The position numbers and the translations under genes were made by a program. A stretch of DNA of 64,000 bases from NCBI GenBank assembly GCA_036677505.1, contig JAVBWK010000028.1, positions 3,938 to 67,937 of the forward strand, read 5' to 3'. Shown here one piece after another: positions 33,954 through 42,865 of the stretch. The notes below the pieces were generated by a model that did no database searches, was not told where the DNA came from, and worked only from the letters and a program-made list of their open reading frames with translations. This stretch comes from UBA2227 sp036677505. Its GTDB lineage: Bacteria; Bacillota_I; Bacilli_A; Erysipelotrichales; Erysipelotrichaceae. The first letter of the stretch is position 1. The number at the start of each line of letters is the position of its first letter.

Positions 33954-35106
33954 CGGAATCAGCCTGCGCATCAAGCGGTCATTAAGCAATGATGAGATGT
34001 GCTCATTGATGACTTGTTATCTTCCGCTGATCGGCCATGATGGTATCATATTATATAGCAGTGTCATGACGATCGCTTGCAGTGAACAGTTTTCAACACA
34101 TCAGCCGCTGCTCGATCACAGCAATCTGACAATTGACCGGCTTGAGCAGGCCCGTATGCAATGCGAACGTGCTCATTTGATCCGGACCTTTAAAAAAGCG
34201 GTCAACGGGACAGATTTTTACCTGTGGCAGGTAGAACTGCCGATGCTGATTGATGATTTTTTGGTTCATGAAGTATTGGGAAGAAGACTTTACAGTGTGA
34301 TCGGCAAGAAAAGGTTTGATGCCATTAAGCAAAACTATAGCAAACCAGTCAGTGATTTCAGTGATTTTAAAGCCGTCAGCGCTTCATTGAAGGCGGATGA
34401 ACTGGTTCACTGGGATCATGAGTTCGAGCAGGATTTCCAGCTGACAAAACCGAAGATCCAAGTGGCAAGCCACCTTGAAATCAAGTTCGATACGCAGAAG
34501 TTTTTACGTGATATCTCCCCGCTGGCTTTTCCTTTATCTGCCAGGACCGTGGAAAATATGCGTCTGATCGAGGAATGTGCTACGATTTACGGTATCAGCG
34601 AAGATGATATGCGCGTTTTGGTTTCGCGCAGTATCCGACTGAAGGATCAGACACTGGATGCCGAGAAGTTCAGACAGAAAGTACGAAGTTTCAAAGGTAT
34701 TGACATACAGCTTCCACAAGATCCGTATACGGCCACATCGATCGCTTTTTTACAGGCCAAGCAAAACGGAGTGGCTGTATCGGCCGCAGACAAAAAACTG
34801 ATCGAACATCTGATCCTGGAAATGAAACTGGCTCCGGAAGTCGTCAATGTGCTGTTAGAATATGTTTTACAAAACAATCAGATGCGACTCAGCCGCAGTT
34901 ACGTAGAAAAAATTGCTGCAAGCTGGATCCGATTGAATGTGTCGACCAAGGAAGAAGCCTTGGCTCAGACTCTGAGGGAGCCGGCCAAAGGAAAATCAGC
35001 ACGGCCGGATGTGCTTCCATCGTGGTATCAGCAGCAACAGGAAACGACTTCGGATGAACCGATCGATCGGGAGAAACTGATTAAGAAAATCAAAGGAGGC
35101 AGCTAA
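33937..35106 (+). CDS. dnaB: Replication initiation and membrane attachment protein DnaB (Bacillota type)
   Basis: DnaD-like helicase-loader accessory of low-GC Gram-positives, not the DnaB helicase of enterobacteria. The 389-residue protein has a winged-helix N-terminal part (SLSNDEMCSLMTCYLPLIGHDGIILY) and a C-terminal DnaD-like segment (IEHLILEMKLAPEVVNVLLEYVLQNNQMRLSRSYVEKIAASWIR shown only as the region 285-330). ATG 33937 sits seven bases after ggaggt. Directly followed by dnaI, the usual pair. Confidence 0.88.
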   Translation: MLKANDGISLRIKRSLSNDEMCSLMTCYLPLIGHDGIILYSSVMTIACSEQFSTHQPLLDHSNLTIDRLEQARMQCERAHLIRTFKKAVNGTDFYLWQVELPMLIDDFLVHEVLGRRLYSVIGKKRFDAIKQNYSKPVSDFSDFKAVSASLKADELVHWDHEFEQDFQLTKPKIQVASHLEIKFDTQKFLRDISPLAFPLSARTVENMRLIEECATIYGISEDDMRVLVSRSIRLKDQTLDAEKFRQKVRSFKGIDIQLPQDPYTATSIAFLQAKQNGVAVSAADKKLIEHLILEMKLAPEVVNVLLEYVLQNNQMRLSRSYVEKIAASWIRLNVSTKEEALAQTLREPAKGKSARPDVLPSWYQQQQETTSDEPIDREKLIKKIKGGS

Positions 35107-36024
35107 ATGAAGCAGGTATCCTTAGAGTTTGAATTGAATGATCAATTGAAGCAGCAGCGGCGTGCGATGTTTGAATCACTGCTGACTCAGCCGGAAATCA
35201 TAGAGTTTATGCGGAAACATCAGCTGACACCGGCCGATATTGAACCGTTTGCACAACGTTATCAGCACTGGCTGGTCAATGTCCGCTTATGTAACGGCTG
35301 TCAGGGATTGCATATGTGCAGACAAAATGACCGTGGGCTGATTTTGGATATGACCGTGGATAACGGCGTGCTTATGCGTCAGATCCGTAAATGTGAATAT
35401 CTGACTGAAGAGGAAAATCAGCGTGCTCATCTGAAGAAATTTATCATCTCCGATATGCCGGAGCATTGGGCGACTCTTTCTTTGGCATCTTTGGAATTGG
35501 ATAAGGAATCGGATGAATACCTGCGGATCGTTGATTTGATGGCCCGATGGGTACGTTCACCGCTGGAAAAGGGATATTATGTTTACGGACTGCCGGGAGC
35601 CGGTAAAACCTATCTTGTGGCATGTGTTGCCAATATGATGGCAAAAAACGGGAAAACCGTGGCATTCGTTCATGTTTCAACCCTGGTACAGCGATTGAAG
35701 AGCTATCTCGACAACCGGGAGGAATTCGAAAATGTTTTGGTTAAGGTGAAATCTGCGGATATCGCGATTTTCGATGATATCGGTGCCGAAAGTGTAACCT
35801 CTTGGGTCCGGGATGAGATATTGCTGCCGATTCTCAATGATCGGGCTGAACGGCGGAAAACCACCTGGTTTACCAGCAATGAGGATCTAAACAGTCTGAA
35901 AAATCACTACATGTACAATCAGAAGGGTGAGAAGGAAGAAATCAAGGCTATCCGGATTATGGAACGTATCGAAGCCTTGGCCATTCCGTTGAATCTGCGT
36001 GGGAATAACCGGCGAAAAGGTTAA
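35107..36024 (+). CDS. dnaI: Primosomal protein DnaI, helicase loader
   Basis: AAA+ ATPase that loads the replicative helicase with DnaB and DnaD. The 305 residues have an N-terminal domain with a cysteine-containing segment (CNGCQGLHMC) that can bind zinc, then Walker A GLPGAGKTY, Walker B IAIFDDIG and sensor TWFTSNED. Starts directly after the dnaB stop. Confidence 0.94.
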   Translation: MKQVSLEFELNDQLKQQRRAMFESLLTQPEIIEFMRKHQLTPADIEPFAQRYQHWLVNVRLCNGCQGLHMCRQNDRGLILDMTVDNGVLMRQIRKCEYLTEEENQRAHLKKFIISDMPEHWATLSLASLELDKESDEYLRIVDLMARWVRSPLEKGYYVYGLPGAGKTYLVACVANMMAKNGKTVAFVHVSTLVQRLKSYLDNREEFENVLVKVKSADIAIFDDIGAESVTSWVRDEILLPILNDRAERRKTTWFTSNEDLNSLKNHYMYNQKGEKEEIKAIRIMERIEALAIPLNLRGNNRRKG

Positions 36025-36082
36025 AAATCTCTACCCAAGGATTTGAGAAAATGTTATCATTGAACAGAAATGAGGTGACCCA

Positions 36083-37045
36083 ATGGTGAAAAAAATCGGC
36101 GTATTGACTTCTGGAGGAGATTCGCCGGGAATGAATGCGGCCATCCGGGCAATCACCCGCAGCGGGATCTATCATGGGCTGGAAGTCTATGGTATCAATA
36201 ACGGTTATCGCGGTTTGGTTGAGGATGATATGTTCTTAATGGAACGAAGTACGGTCAGTGATATTATGATCAAGGGCGGTACGATTTTAGGCAGTGCCCG
36301 ATTACCGGAATTTAAAGAACTTAGCGTTCAGAATAAAGCAGTAGAGAATTTGAAGAACCGCGGCATAGAAGCATTGGTGGTCATCGGCGGAGACGGGACG
36401 TACAAAGGGGCTATGGCTTTGACACAACTTGGTGTCAACTGCATCGGATTGCCCGGAACGATAGATAATGACATAGCATCGACTGATTATACGATCGGTT
36501 TTGATACGGCACTCAATACCGTGATCTATTGTGTTGATAAACTGCGGGATACATCTTCATCGCATCACCGCTGTTCTGTCGTCGAGGTCATGGGTAACCG
36601 CTGTGGGGATTTGGCCATCTATTCCGGTCTTTCCTGCGGTGCGGAAATCATCATCACGCCTGAAGCAGGCTATGATGAGTCCAGTGTGCTGGAGCAGCTG
36701 CGCTATTATGAGCAGGTGAAGAAGAAACGTCATGCCATCGTGATCATCAGTGAGAAAATCACCGATGTTGAGATGCTGGCGGTGAAGATATCGAAAGCAA
36801 CCGGGTTTTCCGGCAGGTCGACCGTCTTGGGTCACATTCAGCGCGGCGGTTCGCCGACAGCTTTTGACAGAGTTCTTGCCACGCGGATGGGAGATAAGGC
36901 TGTAGAATTATTGTTGGCCGGAGTCGGCGGTCATTGTGTCGGTATGGTCAGCAATGAAATCGTTTCGACGCCCATCGAGGAAGCCTTGAATTTACCGAAA
37001 AAATCACGCAGACCGCTGTTTGCCTTGCATGAGCGGCTCGTTTAG
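36083..37045 (+). CDS. pfkA: 6-phosphofructokinase, ATP-dependent
   Basis: Commits fructose 6-phosphate to glycolysis. The 320-residue protein has TSGGDSPGMNAAIRAI, GGDGTYKGAM (the Gly after GGDG-T indicates ATP use), GLPGTIDNDIASTDYTIGFDTA with the catalytic Asp, and GHIQRGGSPTAFDR. Length is that of bacterial tetrameric PfkA. Ribosome site tgaggtg precedes ATG 36083. It is 8 bases from pyk, the common glycolytic pair in Bacillota. Confidence 0.97.
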   Translation: MVKKIGVLTSGGDSPGMNAAIRAITRSGIYHGLEVYGINNGYRGLVEDDMFLMERSTVSDIMIKGGTILGSARLPEFKELSVQNKAVENLKNRGIEALVVIGGDGTYKGAMALTQLGVNCIGLPGTIDNDIASTDYTIGFDTALNTVIYCVDKLRDTSSSHHRCSVVEVMGNRCGDLAIYSGLSCGAEIIITPEAGYDESSVLEQLRYYEQVKKKRHAIVIISEKITDVEMLAVKISKATGFSGRSTVLGHIQRGGSPTAFDRVLATRMGDKAVELLLAGVGGHCVGMVSNEIVSTPIEEALNLPKKSRRPLFALHERLV

Positions 37046-37053
37046 GAGGAATC

Positions 37054-38478
37054 ATGTTAAATCTACGAAAAACAAAAATTATCTGTACATTGGGACCGGC
37101 CAGCGAATCACCAAAGATGATCGAGAAGCTGGCAGCGGCCGGTATGAATATCTGCCGGCTGAATTTCTCGCATGAGGATCATGAAAAGCATTTGACCCGC
37201 ATTGAGATGATCCGTTCGGTCAGTGACATGACCGGCTATAATCTTGGGATCATGCTGGATACCAAAGGACCTGAAATCCGTTGCGGTGTCATGAAGGATG
37301 GCGTGCTGACCTTTAAAAAAGGGGATATCGTCAAAGTAACCAAAGAAGATGTCGTGGGCACCAATGAGAGATTTCAGATCATTGTACCCGAATTGTTCAG
37401 AGATGTCGTTCCAGGCAATTATTTATTGATCGATGACGGGAAAATGCGCCTTACGATTTTGGAGAATGATGGCACGGAACTGACTTGCCGAATTGAGAAT
37501 CCGGGGGTCATCAAAACCCGTAAAGGGGTCAATGTTCCAAACGTCAAACTTTCGATGCCGTTTATATCAAAGAAAGATGATGCGGATATCCGTTTCGGTG
37601 CGCGCCATGATGTCGATTTTATCGCTGCTTCTTTTGTCCGGCGGGCTGAGGATGTAGTGGCTATCCGGAAAATTTTGATTGAAGAGGGCAAACCGAAAGT
37701 TCAGATCATCGCAAAGATCGAGAATCAGGAAGGTGTCGATAATCTCAAAGATATTTTGGAAGTCGCCGATGGTGTCATGGTTGCCCGTGGGGATTTAGGC
37801 GTGGAAGTATCCACCGCACTTGTTCCGATTTATCAGAAGAAAATCATCTCGATGGCCAATGAATTTGGCAAACCGGTCGTTACGGCGACGCACATGCTTG
37901 AATCCATGATGTCCAATCCGCGTCCTACCCGGGCTGAGGCCAGTGATGTGGCTAATGCAATTTTAGACGGAACGGACTGTATCATGCTTTCCGGTGAATC
38001 GGCGGTCGGTGATTATCCGATCGAAGCCGTGCAGACGATGGATATCATCGCAAAAAGCATCGAGGAAATCTTGCCGTATCGCGATAAGCTGGATCATGCG
38101 ATCACTTCCGGCCGTCGTACGTTACAGGATGCCATCGGGATTGCCGTATGTGAATCGGCATTGAATCTTGATGAAGTCGAGGCTATCATCGCCTTTACCC
38201 AAGGCGGTTCGACGGCACGAAGAATTTCAAAGTTCCGCCCGCCGGTACCTATCTTCGCTGTCACTTTCACTAAGAGTGTACAACGGAAATTAGAGGCAAA
38301 CTGGGGTGTTATACCGATTTATTCGGACATCCAGAATGAGATGACCAATGATGATGAACTGGCAAGTATCATTGCGAAGAATTTCGGTATTGAACCGGGC
38401 AGACTCGTAATCATTACTGCCGGTTATCCGACCGGAGAAGGTTCTGCCAACATGATGAAAATCATCGAAGTTAAGTAA
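37054..38478 (+). CDS. pyk: Pyruvate kinase
   Basis: Makes pyruvate and ATP from phosphoenolpyruvate. The 474 residues show RKTKIICTLGPASES, NFSHEDHEKH, the catalytic IIAKIENQEGVDNLKDIL, VARGDLGVE and TATHMLESMM. The C-terminal regulatory domain is present, but the extra PEP-utiliser-like domain of Bacillus enzymes is not. Terminator directly downstream. Confidence 0.97.
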   Translation: MLNLRKTKIICTLGPASESPKMIEKLAAAGMNICRLNFSHEDHEKHLTRIEMIRSVSDMTGYNLGIMLDTKGPEIRCGVMKDGVLTFKKGDIVKVTKEDVVGTNERFQIIVPELFRDVVPGNYLLIDDGKMRLTILENDGTELTCRIENPGVIKTRKGVNVPNVKLSMPFISKKDDADIRFGARHDVDFIAASFVRRAEDVVAIRKILIEEGKPKVQIIAKIENQEGVDNLKDILEVADGVMVARGDLGVEVSTALVPIYQKKIISMANEFGKPVVTATHMLESMMSNPRPTRAEASDVANAILDGTDCIMLSGESAVGDYPIEAVQTMDIIAKSIEEILPYRDKLDHAITSGRRTLQDAIGIAVCESALNLDEVEAIIAFTQGGSTARRISKFRPPVPIFAVTFTKSVQRKLEANWGVIPIYSDIQNEMTNDDELASIIAKNFGIEPGRLVIITAGYPTGEGSANMMKIIEVK

Positions 38479-38484
38479 ATTATT

Positions 38485-38516
38485 ACCGGATAATGTGTAA
38501 ATTATCCGGTTTTTTG
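38485..38516 (+). terminator. Terminator of pfkA-pyk
   Basis: ACCGGATAAT (38485-38494) pairs exactly with ATTATCCGGT (38501-38510), followed by T. Confidence 0.88.
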
Positions 38517-38554
38517 TTGTAAAATAGAAAGTGTGAAAAAGAGGTGAACGAAAT

Positions 38555-39454
38555 ATGAAAAAATATATCGGGGTCGATTTGGGCGGTACCAATGTCCGTG
38601 TCGCAAAAGTTACGGCAGACGGTCAGATTTTGGCTGAGGTAAAGAGTCCCTCATATGCGCAGGATGGTCCAAGTAAGGTTATGGAAAACCTGATCCGCTG
38701 CATTAAAGAGATCGATGGATATGCGGATTGTTCGGGTATCGGTGTCGGAGTTCCCGGTCCGGTTGATACGACTCAGGGTGTCATGCTGATGGCCACCAAT
38801 CTGCCGGGATTTGAGTTTTATCCGATCGCAAAGACTTTACAGGATGAGTTCGGTTTGCCGACATATGTCGATAATGACGCTAATGTAGCCGGGTTGGCAG
38901 AAGCTCTGGTCGGAGCCGGGAAGGGCTTGCCCATCGTCTATTATGTGACCCATTCTACCGGGATTGGCGGCGCTTTGATCGTCGATGGGAAAGTAGTTTC
39001 TGGCAAACACGGTCATGCCGGGGAAATTGGCAATATCATCATTGACCGGGCGCGCAAAAAATACAATCATCTCAATGTCGGTGCGGTGGAAAATGAGGCA
39101 TCCGGAACCTCTTTGGTGCGTAAAGCCAAAGAGCAGATCGATGATAAGATCACTTCTGCCGGGGAACTGTTCGCTTTAGCCAAAGCCGGGGATGAGCGGG
39201 CACTGAAAATCGTGGATACCATGGCATTTGACTTTGCGATGATGTTCTCCGCGATTGCCCATGTGTGTGATCCTTATGCCTTTATTGTCGGTGGAGGTGT
39301 CATGAAATCAAAGGATCTGTATTTTAATAAAATGATTGAGTATTATATGCAGCATGTTCATACAGGCATGCGTACAGTGGAATTCAGAGGGGCACAGTTG
39401 GATGAACCGGGATTAATCGGTGCGGCGATGCTGCCGGTATCGTTTGGAAAGTAA
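38555..39454 (+). CDS. glk: ROK-family glucokinase without the zinc cysteine motif
   Basis: Phosphorylates glucose or a related hexose with ATP. The 299 residues have the phosphate loop GVDLGGTNVRVAKV, GVGVPGPVD, YVDNDANVAGLAEA with the catalytic Asp, and GHAGEIGNIII. The usual CxCGxxGCxE zinc motif after the GHAGEIGH segment is absent: this region reads KYNHLNVGAVENEASG. Such cysteine-free ROK sugar kinases exist, but the substrate is then less certain. Close to pfkA-pyk, fitting a glycolytic role. ATG 38555 follows gaggtgaac. Confidence 0.85.
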   Translation: MKKYIGVDLGGTNVRVAKVTADGQILAEVKSPSYAQDGPSKVMENLIRCIKEIDGYADCSGIGVGVPGPVDTTQGVMLMATNLPGFEFYPIAKTLQDEFGLPTYVDNDANVAGLAEALVGAGKGLPIVYYVTHSTGIGGALIVDGKVVSGKHGHAGEIGNIIIDRARKKYNHLNVGAVENEASGTSLVRKAKEQIDDKITSAGELFALAKAGDERALKIVDTMAFDFAMMFSAIAHVCDPYAFIVGGGVMKSKDLYFNKMIEYYMQHVHTGMRTVEFRGAQLDEPGLIGAAMLPVSFGK

Positions 39455-39461
39455 GGAAACC

Positions 39462-40691
39462 ATGAAAGAAAAATTAAGAAAATATGCGCAGTTAGCCGTT
39501 TGTACCGGTGTCAACGTTCAAAAAGGACAGACTTTGGTCATACAAACCACAACAGATTGCAATGAATTTGCACGTTTATGTGTCGAGGAAGCTTATAAAG
39601 CCGGAGCCGGGTATGTGTTTGTCCGTTGGGCTGATGATCCGATCCAGAAGATCACATATACATATGCGGATGTCGAGCGTTTGGAAAAAATCCCGGCATG
39701 GCTGATCGATCAGTATCAGAGTTTTATGAATGAGGGTGCCTGTGCTTTAAGTATCTACGCTCCGACCCCTGGTCTGCTTGCTGAGATTGATCCGATGAAA
39801 ATTCAGCGGGTATCGGTCGCCTCGCAAAAAGCACTGAAGAGTTACCGTGAATATATGATGGGTAATAAGGCTCAGTGGTCGCTGGTTTCAGTTCCGACGG
39901 TCGCGTGGGCGAAAAAAGTATTTCCGGAGTTAAGTGAGGAAGAAGCGGTCGAAAAACTGTGGGAAGCCATTTTCACTTCGGTCCGGGTGGATGAAGCCAA
40001 TGATCCGGTGGCTGACTGGGCTGCACACAATGCCCGTTTGGCGGGTTATAATCAGAAGCTCAATGATTTTAACTTTAAATCTTTGCATTTTAAAAACAGC
40101 TTTGGAACCGACCTGACCGTGGAACTCGTTGAGAATCATCACTGGGCCGGGGGTGCGGAACATGCCCAAAACGGAGTCGTATTCAATCCCAATATCCCGA
40201 CGGAAGAGGCCTTTACGATGCCAAAGAAGACCGGAGTCAACGGCACGGTCGTTTCAACAAAACCGCTCAATTATCAAGGCCGATTGGTTGAGAACTTTAA
40301 GTTAACGTTCAAGGATGGAGCGGTCGTTGATTTCAGTGCCGAAAAAGAAGAAGCAGCTTTGAAGAACCTTCTCAATGTCGATGAAGGCAGTAAGTATCTT
40401 GGTGAAGTCGCTTTGATATCGCATAATTCACCGATTTCCAACAGCGGCGTGCTTTTCCTAAATACGCTGTTTGATGAAAATGCTTCGTGTCACTTGGCTT
40501 TGGGCAGGGCATATCCGATGAATGTCAAAGGCGGAAATGACATGAGTGAAGAAGAACTGTTAGCGGCCGGAGCAAACATGTCGATGGAACATGTCGACTT
40601 TATGTTTGGCAGTGCAGATATGAGTATCGTCGGAACACGTTTTGACGGAAGCGAAGTCGTTGTGTTTGACCAAGGGAATTTCGTGATTTAG
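39462..40691 (+). CDS. M29-family aminopeptidase
   Basis: Metal-dependent aminopeptidase of the AmpS/PepS group, releasing N-terminal residues from peptides in the cytosol. The 409-residue protein opens KEKLRKYAQLAVCTGVNVQKGQ and shows the metal ligands in NIPTEEAFTMP, LGEVALI, HLALGRAYP and a late MEHVDFMFG and GSADMSIVG stretch. The ATG at 39462 lies 7 bases after glk, so the two may be co-transcribed. Followed by the thrS leader. Confidence 0.92.
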   Translation: MKEKLRKYAQLAVCTGVNVQKGQTLVIQTTTDCNEFARLCVEEAYKAGAGYVFVRWADDPIQKITYTYADVERLEKIPAWLIDQYQSFMNEGACALSIYAPTPGLLAEIDPMKIQRVSVASQKALKSYREYMMGNKAQWSLVSVPTVAWAKKVFPELSEEEAVEKLWEAIFTSVRVDEANDPVADWAAHNARLAGYNQKLNDFNFKSLHFKNSFGTDLTVELVENHHWAGGAEHAQNGVVFNPNIPTEEAFTMPKKTGVNGTVVSTKPLNYQGRLVENFKLTFKDGAVVDFSAEKEEAALKNLLNVDEGSKYLGEVALISHNSPISNSGVLFLNTLFDENASCHLALGRAYPMNVKGGNDMSEEELLAAGANMSMEHVDFMFGSADMSIVGTRFDGSEVVVFDQGNFVI

Positions 40692-40701
40692 GTTATTGTT
40701 A

Positions 40702-40730
40702 TTGACAAAGAGTCAACTTATTTGTATAAC
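40702..40730 (+). promoter_or_regulatory. Promoter of thrS
   Basis: TTGACA at 40702-40707 and TATAAC at 40725-40730 with 17-base spacing, just before the T-box leader. Confidence 0.7.
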
Positions 40731-40734
40731 TAAA

Positions 40735-40940
40735 GAGTAAATACAGTGAAGAGGACAACAACATACCTTTCTGATCAGAGAGGGAAGCGGTCGGTGAAAG
40801 CTTCCTGATGAACGGTTTGTTTACCGCCTTGGAGTAGGTTTTTCGAAAAGAACCCGTTTTCCGCGTTAAGGAGTCAAGAGCACAGCAATGTGAATTAAGG
40901 TGGTACCGCGAGACTCTCGTCCTTTGGATGAGGGTCTTTT
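40735..40940 (+). ncRNA. T-box riboswitch, threonine-specific
   Basis: Shows AGTA of the specifier-loop motif near the start, AGAGAGGG and GGTG stem I elements, the canonical T-box AAGGTGGTACCGCG (40897-40910), and a terminator GACTCTCGTCC / GGATGAGGGTC followed by T (40911-40940). The Thr codon ACC at 40823-40825 is placed two bases before CTTGGAG, the same register as the Met codon in the metNIQ leader. Uncharged tRNA-Thr would stabilise the antiterminator and raise thrS transcription. Confidence 0.93.
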
Positions 40941-40964
40941 TATTTCAATAAGGAGCGTGAAGGT

Positions 40965-42701
40965 ATGATCAATATTAAAGAGCATGAACGTCTGAACGTC
41001 ATGAACCACTCATGTGCCCACTTAATGGCCCATGCAGTGAAGAATCTGTATCCGCAGGCGAAGTTTTGGGTCGGTCCGGTCATTACCGATGGTTTTTATT
41101 ATGACATCGATTTGGGCGGCGAGGCGATCCGTGAGGAAGACTTACCGAGAATCGAAGCTGAAATGAAGAAACTGTCGAAAGACGGCAAACGGATCGTGCG
41201 CGTCGAGGTCAGCAAACAGGAAGCCTTGGACATGTTTAGGGATGATAAATATAAAATCGATCTGATTTCGCAGATGAACGAAGAAGATACGGTCATTTCG
41301 GTGTATAAACAAGGCGACTGGATGGATCTGTGTCGCGGACCGCATGTCGACTCACTGAAGGAACTGAAAAACTTTAAGTTATTAAAGGTTTCCGGTGCCT
41401 ATTGGAAGGGCGATGCCGAAAATGATATGTTGCAGCGTGTCTATGGGATATGTTTTGAAACCAAGGAAGACCTGGATGAGCATCTGCATCTTTTAGAAGA
41501 AGCGAAGAAACGCGATCACAAGAAACTGGGCAAAGAGCTCGAATTATTTATGATCAGCGAATACGGGCCGGGCTTTCCGTTCTGGCTGCCCAACGGTATG
41601 ATGTTGCGCCATCTGCTGGAAAACTTCTGGTGGAAGGAACATGTCAAAGAGGGCTACCAGTTTATCCAGACACCAATCATGCTGTCTCAGGAGTTGTGGC
41701 AGATTTCCGGTCACTGGGAAAATTACCGCGAGAATATGTATACATCGACACTGGATGAACGTACCTTTGCGATCAAGCCGATGAACTGTCCGGGTGGTTT
41801 GCTGGTGTACAAAAACTCGTTGCACTCGTACAAAGATTTGCCTTTGCGGGTCGGTGAACTTGGCTTGGTGCACCGCCATGAGGCTTCAGGAGCTTTAAAC
41901 GGACTGTTTCGAGTGCGTAACTTTACTCAGGATGATGCCCATATTTTTATGACGGAAGATCAGATTGAAAGTGAAGTCGTACGGCTGATCAACTTTATCG
42001 ACCGTATTTATAAGGTGTTTGGACTGACGTATTCAATCGAACTTTCGACACGGCCGGAAAAGAAATATATCGGCGATATCGAGGTGTGGAACCGCAGTGA
42101 AGCAGCGTTGGAAAAAGCCTGTCATTCTGCCGGAAAAGACTGTAAAATCAATCCGGGAGATGGAGCTTTCTACGGTCCGAAACTGGACTTCCATATCCGT
42201 GACTCGTTGGGCAGGGTATGGCAGTGCGGTACGATCCAGTTGGATATGAATTTGCCGGAGCGTTTTGATTTGAACTATATCGCACCGGATGGATCTAAAA
42301 AACGTCCGATCATGCTGCACCGCGTCATCTACGGGTCTGTCGAACGCTTTATCGGAATATTGATCGAACACTACGGCGGAGCATTTCCGTTGTGGCTGGC
42401 CCCGGTTCAGGCAGTGATCGTCCCGGTCAATCCGGAACTGCACAGCGAGGCTTCTTACGCACTGGCCAAACGACTGGAAGATTTGGATATCCGAGTTAAA
42501 GTCGATGATCGCAATGAAAAGCTCGGTTATCGCATCCGTGAAGCACAGATCACCAAGATTCCGGTTCAGTTGGTATTGGGTGACGAGGAAATGGCCAATA
42601 ACTCAATCAATATCCGTCGTTATGGTCAGCAATCCAGTGAGACTCTGCCGGTGGATGAGTTCATTGCCAAACTGCTGCTGGAAATCCAAGAGAAGAAGTA
42701 A
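40965..42701 (+). CDS. thrS: Threonyl-tRNA synthetase lacking the N-terminal TGS domain
   Basis: Charges tRNA-Thr. The 578-residue protein starts directly in the editing domain (NHSCAHLMAHAVKNLYPQAKF with the HxxxH-type site, then SGAYWKGDAENDMLQRVYG), followed by the class II catalytic core (PMNCPGGLLVYK, HRHEASGALNGLFRVRNFTQDDAHIF, MLHRVIYGSVERF) and the C-terminal anticodon-binding domain. Common bacterial enzymes are near 640 residues because of a TGS domain of about 60 residues, absent here. The ATG at 40965 is preceded by aaggagcgtgaagg, and the T-box terminator ends about 25 bases upstream, so no room exists for a longer form. Confidence 0.95.
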   Translation: MINIKEHERLNVMNHSCAHLMAHAVKNLYPQAKFWVGPVITDGFYYDIDLGGEAIREEDLPRIEAEMKKLSKDGKRIVRVEVSKQEALDMFRDDKYKIDLISQMNEEDTVISVYKQGDWMDLCRGPHVDSLKELKNFKLLKVSGAYWKGDAENDMLQRVYGICFETKEDLDEHLHLLEEAKKRDHKKLGKELELFMISEYGPGFPFWLPNGMMLRHLLENFWWKEHVKEGYQFIQTPIMLSQELWQISGHWENYRENMYTSTLDERTFAIKPMNCPGGLLVYKNSLHSYKDLPLRVGELGLVHRHEASGALNGLFRVRNFTQDDAHIFMTEDQIESEVVRLINFIDRIYKVFGLTYSIELSTRPEKKYIGDIEVWNRSEAALEKACHSAGKDCKINPGDGAFYGPKLDFHIRDSLGRVWQCGTIQLDMNLPERFDLNYIAPDGSKKRPIMLHRVIYGSVERFIGILIEHYGGAFPLWLAPVQAVIVPVNPELHSEASYALAKRLEDLDIRVKVDDRNEKLGYRIREAQITKIPVQLVLGDEEMANNSINIRRYGQQSSETLPVDEFIAKLLLEIQEKK

Positions 42702-42707
42702 TATTCA

Positions 42708-42733
42708 GAGCAAGATTATCTTGCTCTTTTTTT
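42708..42733 (+). terminator. Terminator of thrS
   Basis: GAGCAAG (42708-42714) pairs with CTTGCTC (42720-42726), then seven T. Confidence 0.88.
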
Positions 42734-42799
42734 GTCGGAAAAAGTCGGATAAATATGAATTATGATTCATGAAAATTTTCACAAAATATCAAAAAATAT

Positions 42800-42828
42800 G
42801 TGAACAAAATATCATGTTATGCTATAAT
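42800..42828 (+). promoter_or_regulatory. Promoter of the ABC transporter / hydrogenase block
   Basis: An extended -10 box TGCTATAAT (42820-42828) with a weak -35 (GTGAAC at 42800-42805). No other clear promoter or terminator was seen before hydA ends, so this may drive the whole block to 52579. Confidence 0.5.
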
Positions 42829-42865
42829 GGTTGAGTCAGATTGGATCTGATGAAAAGGATGAACC

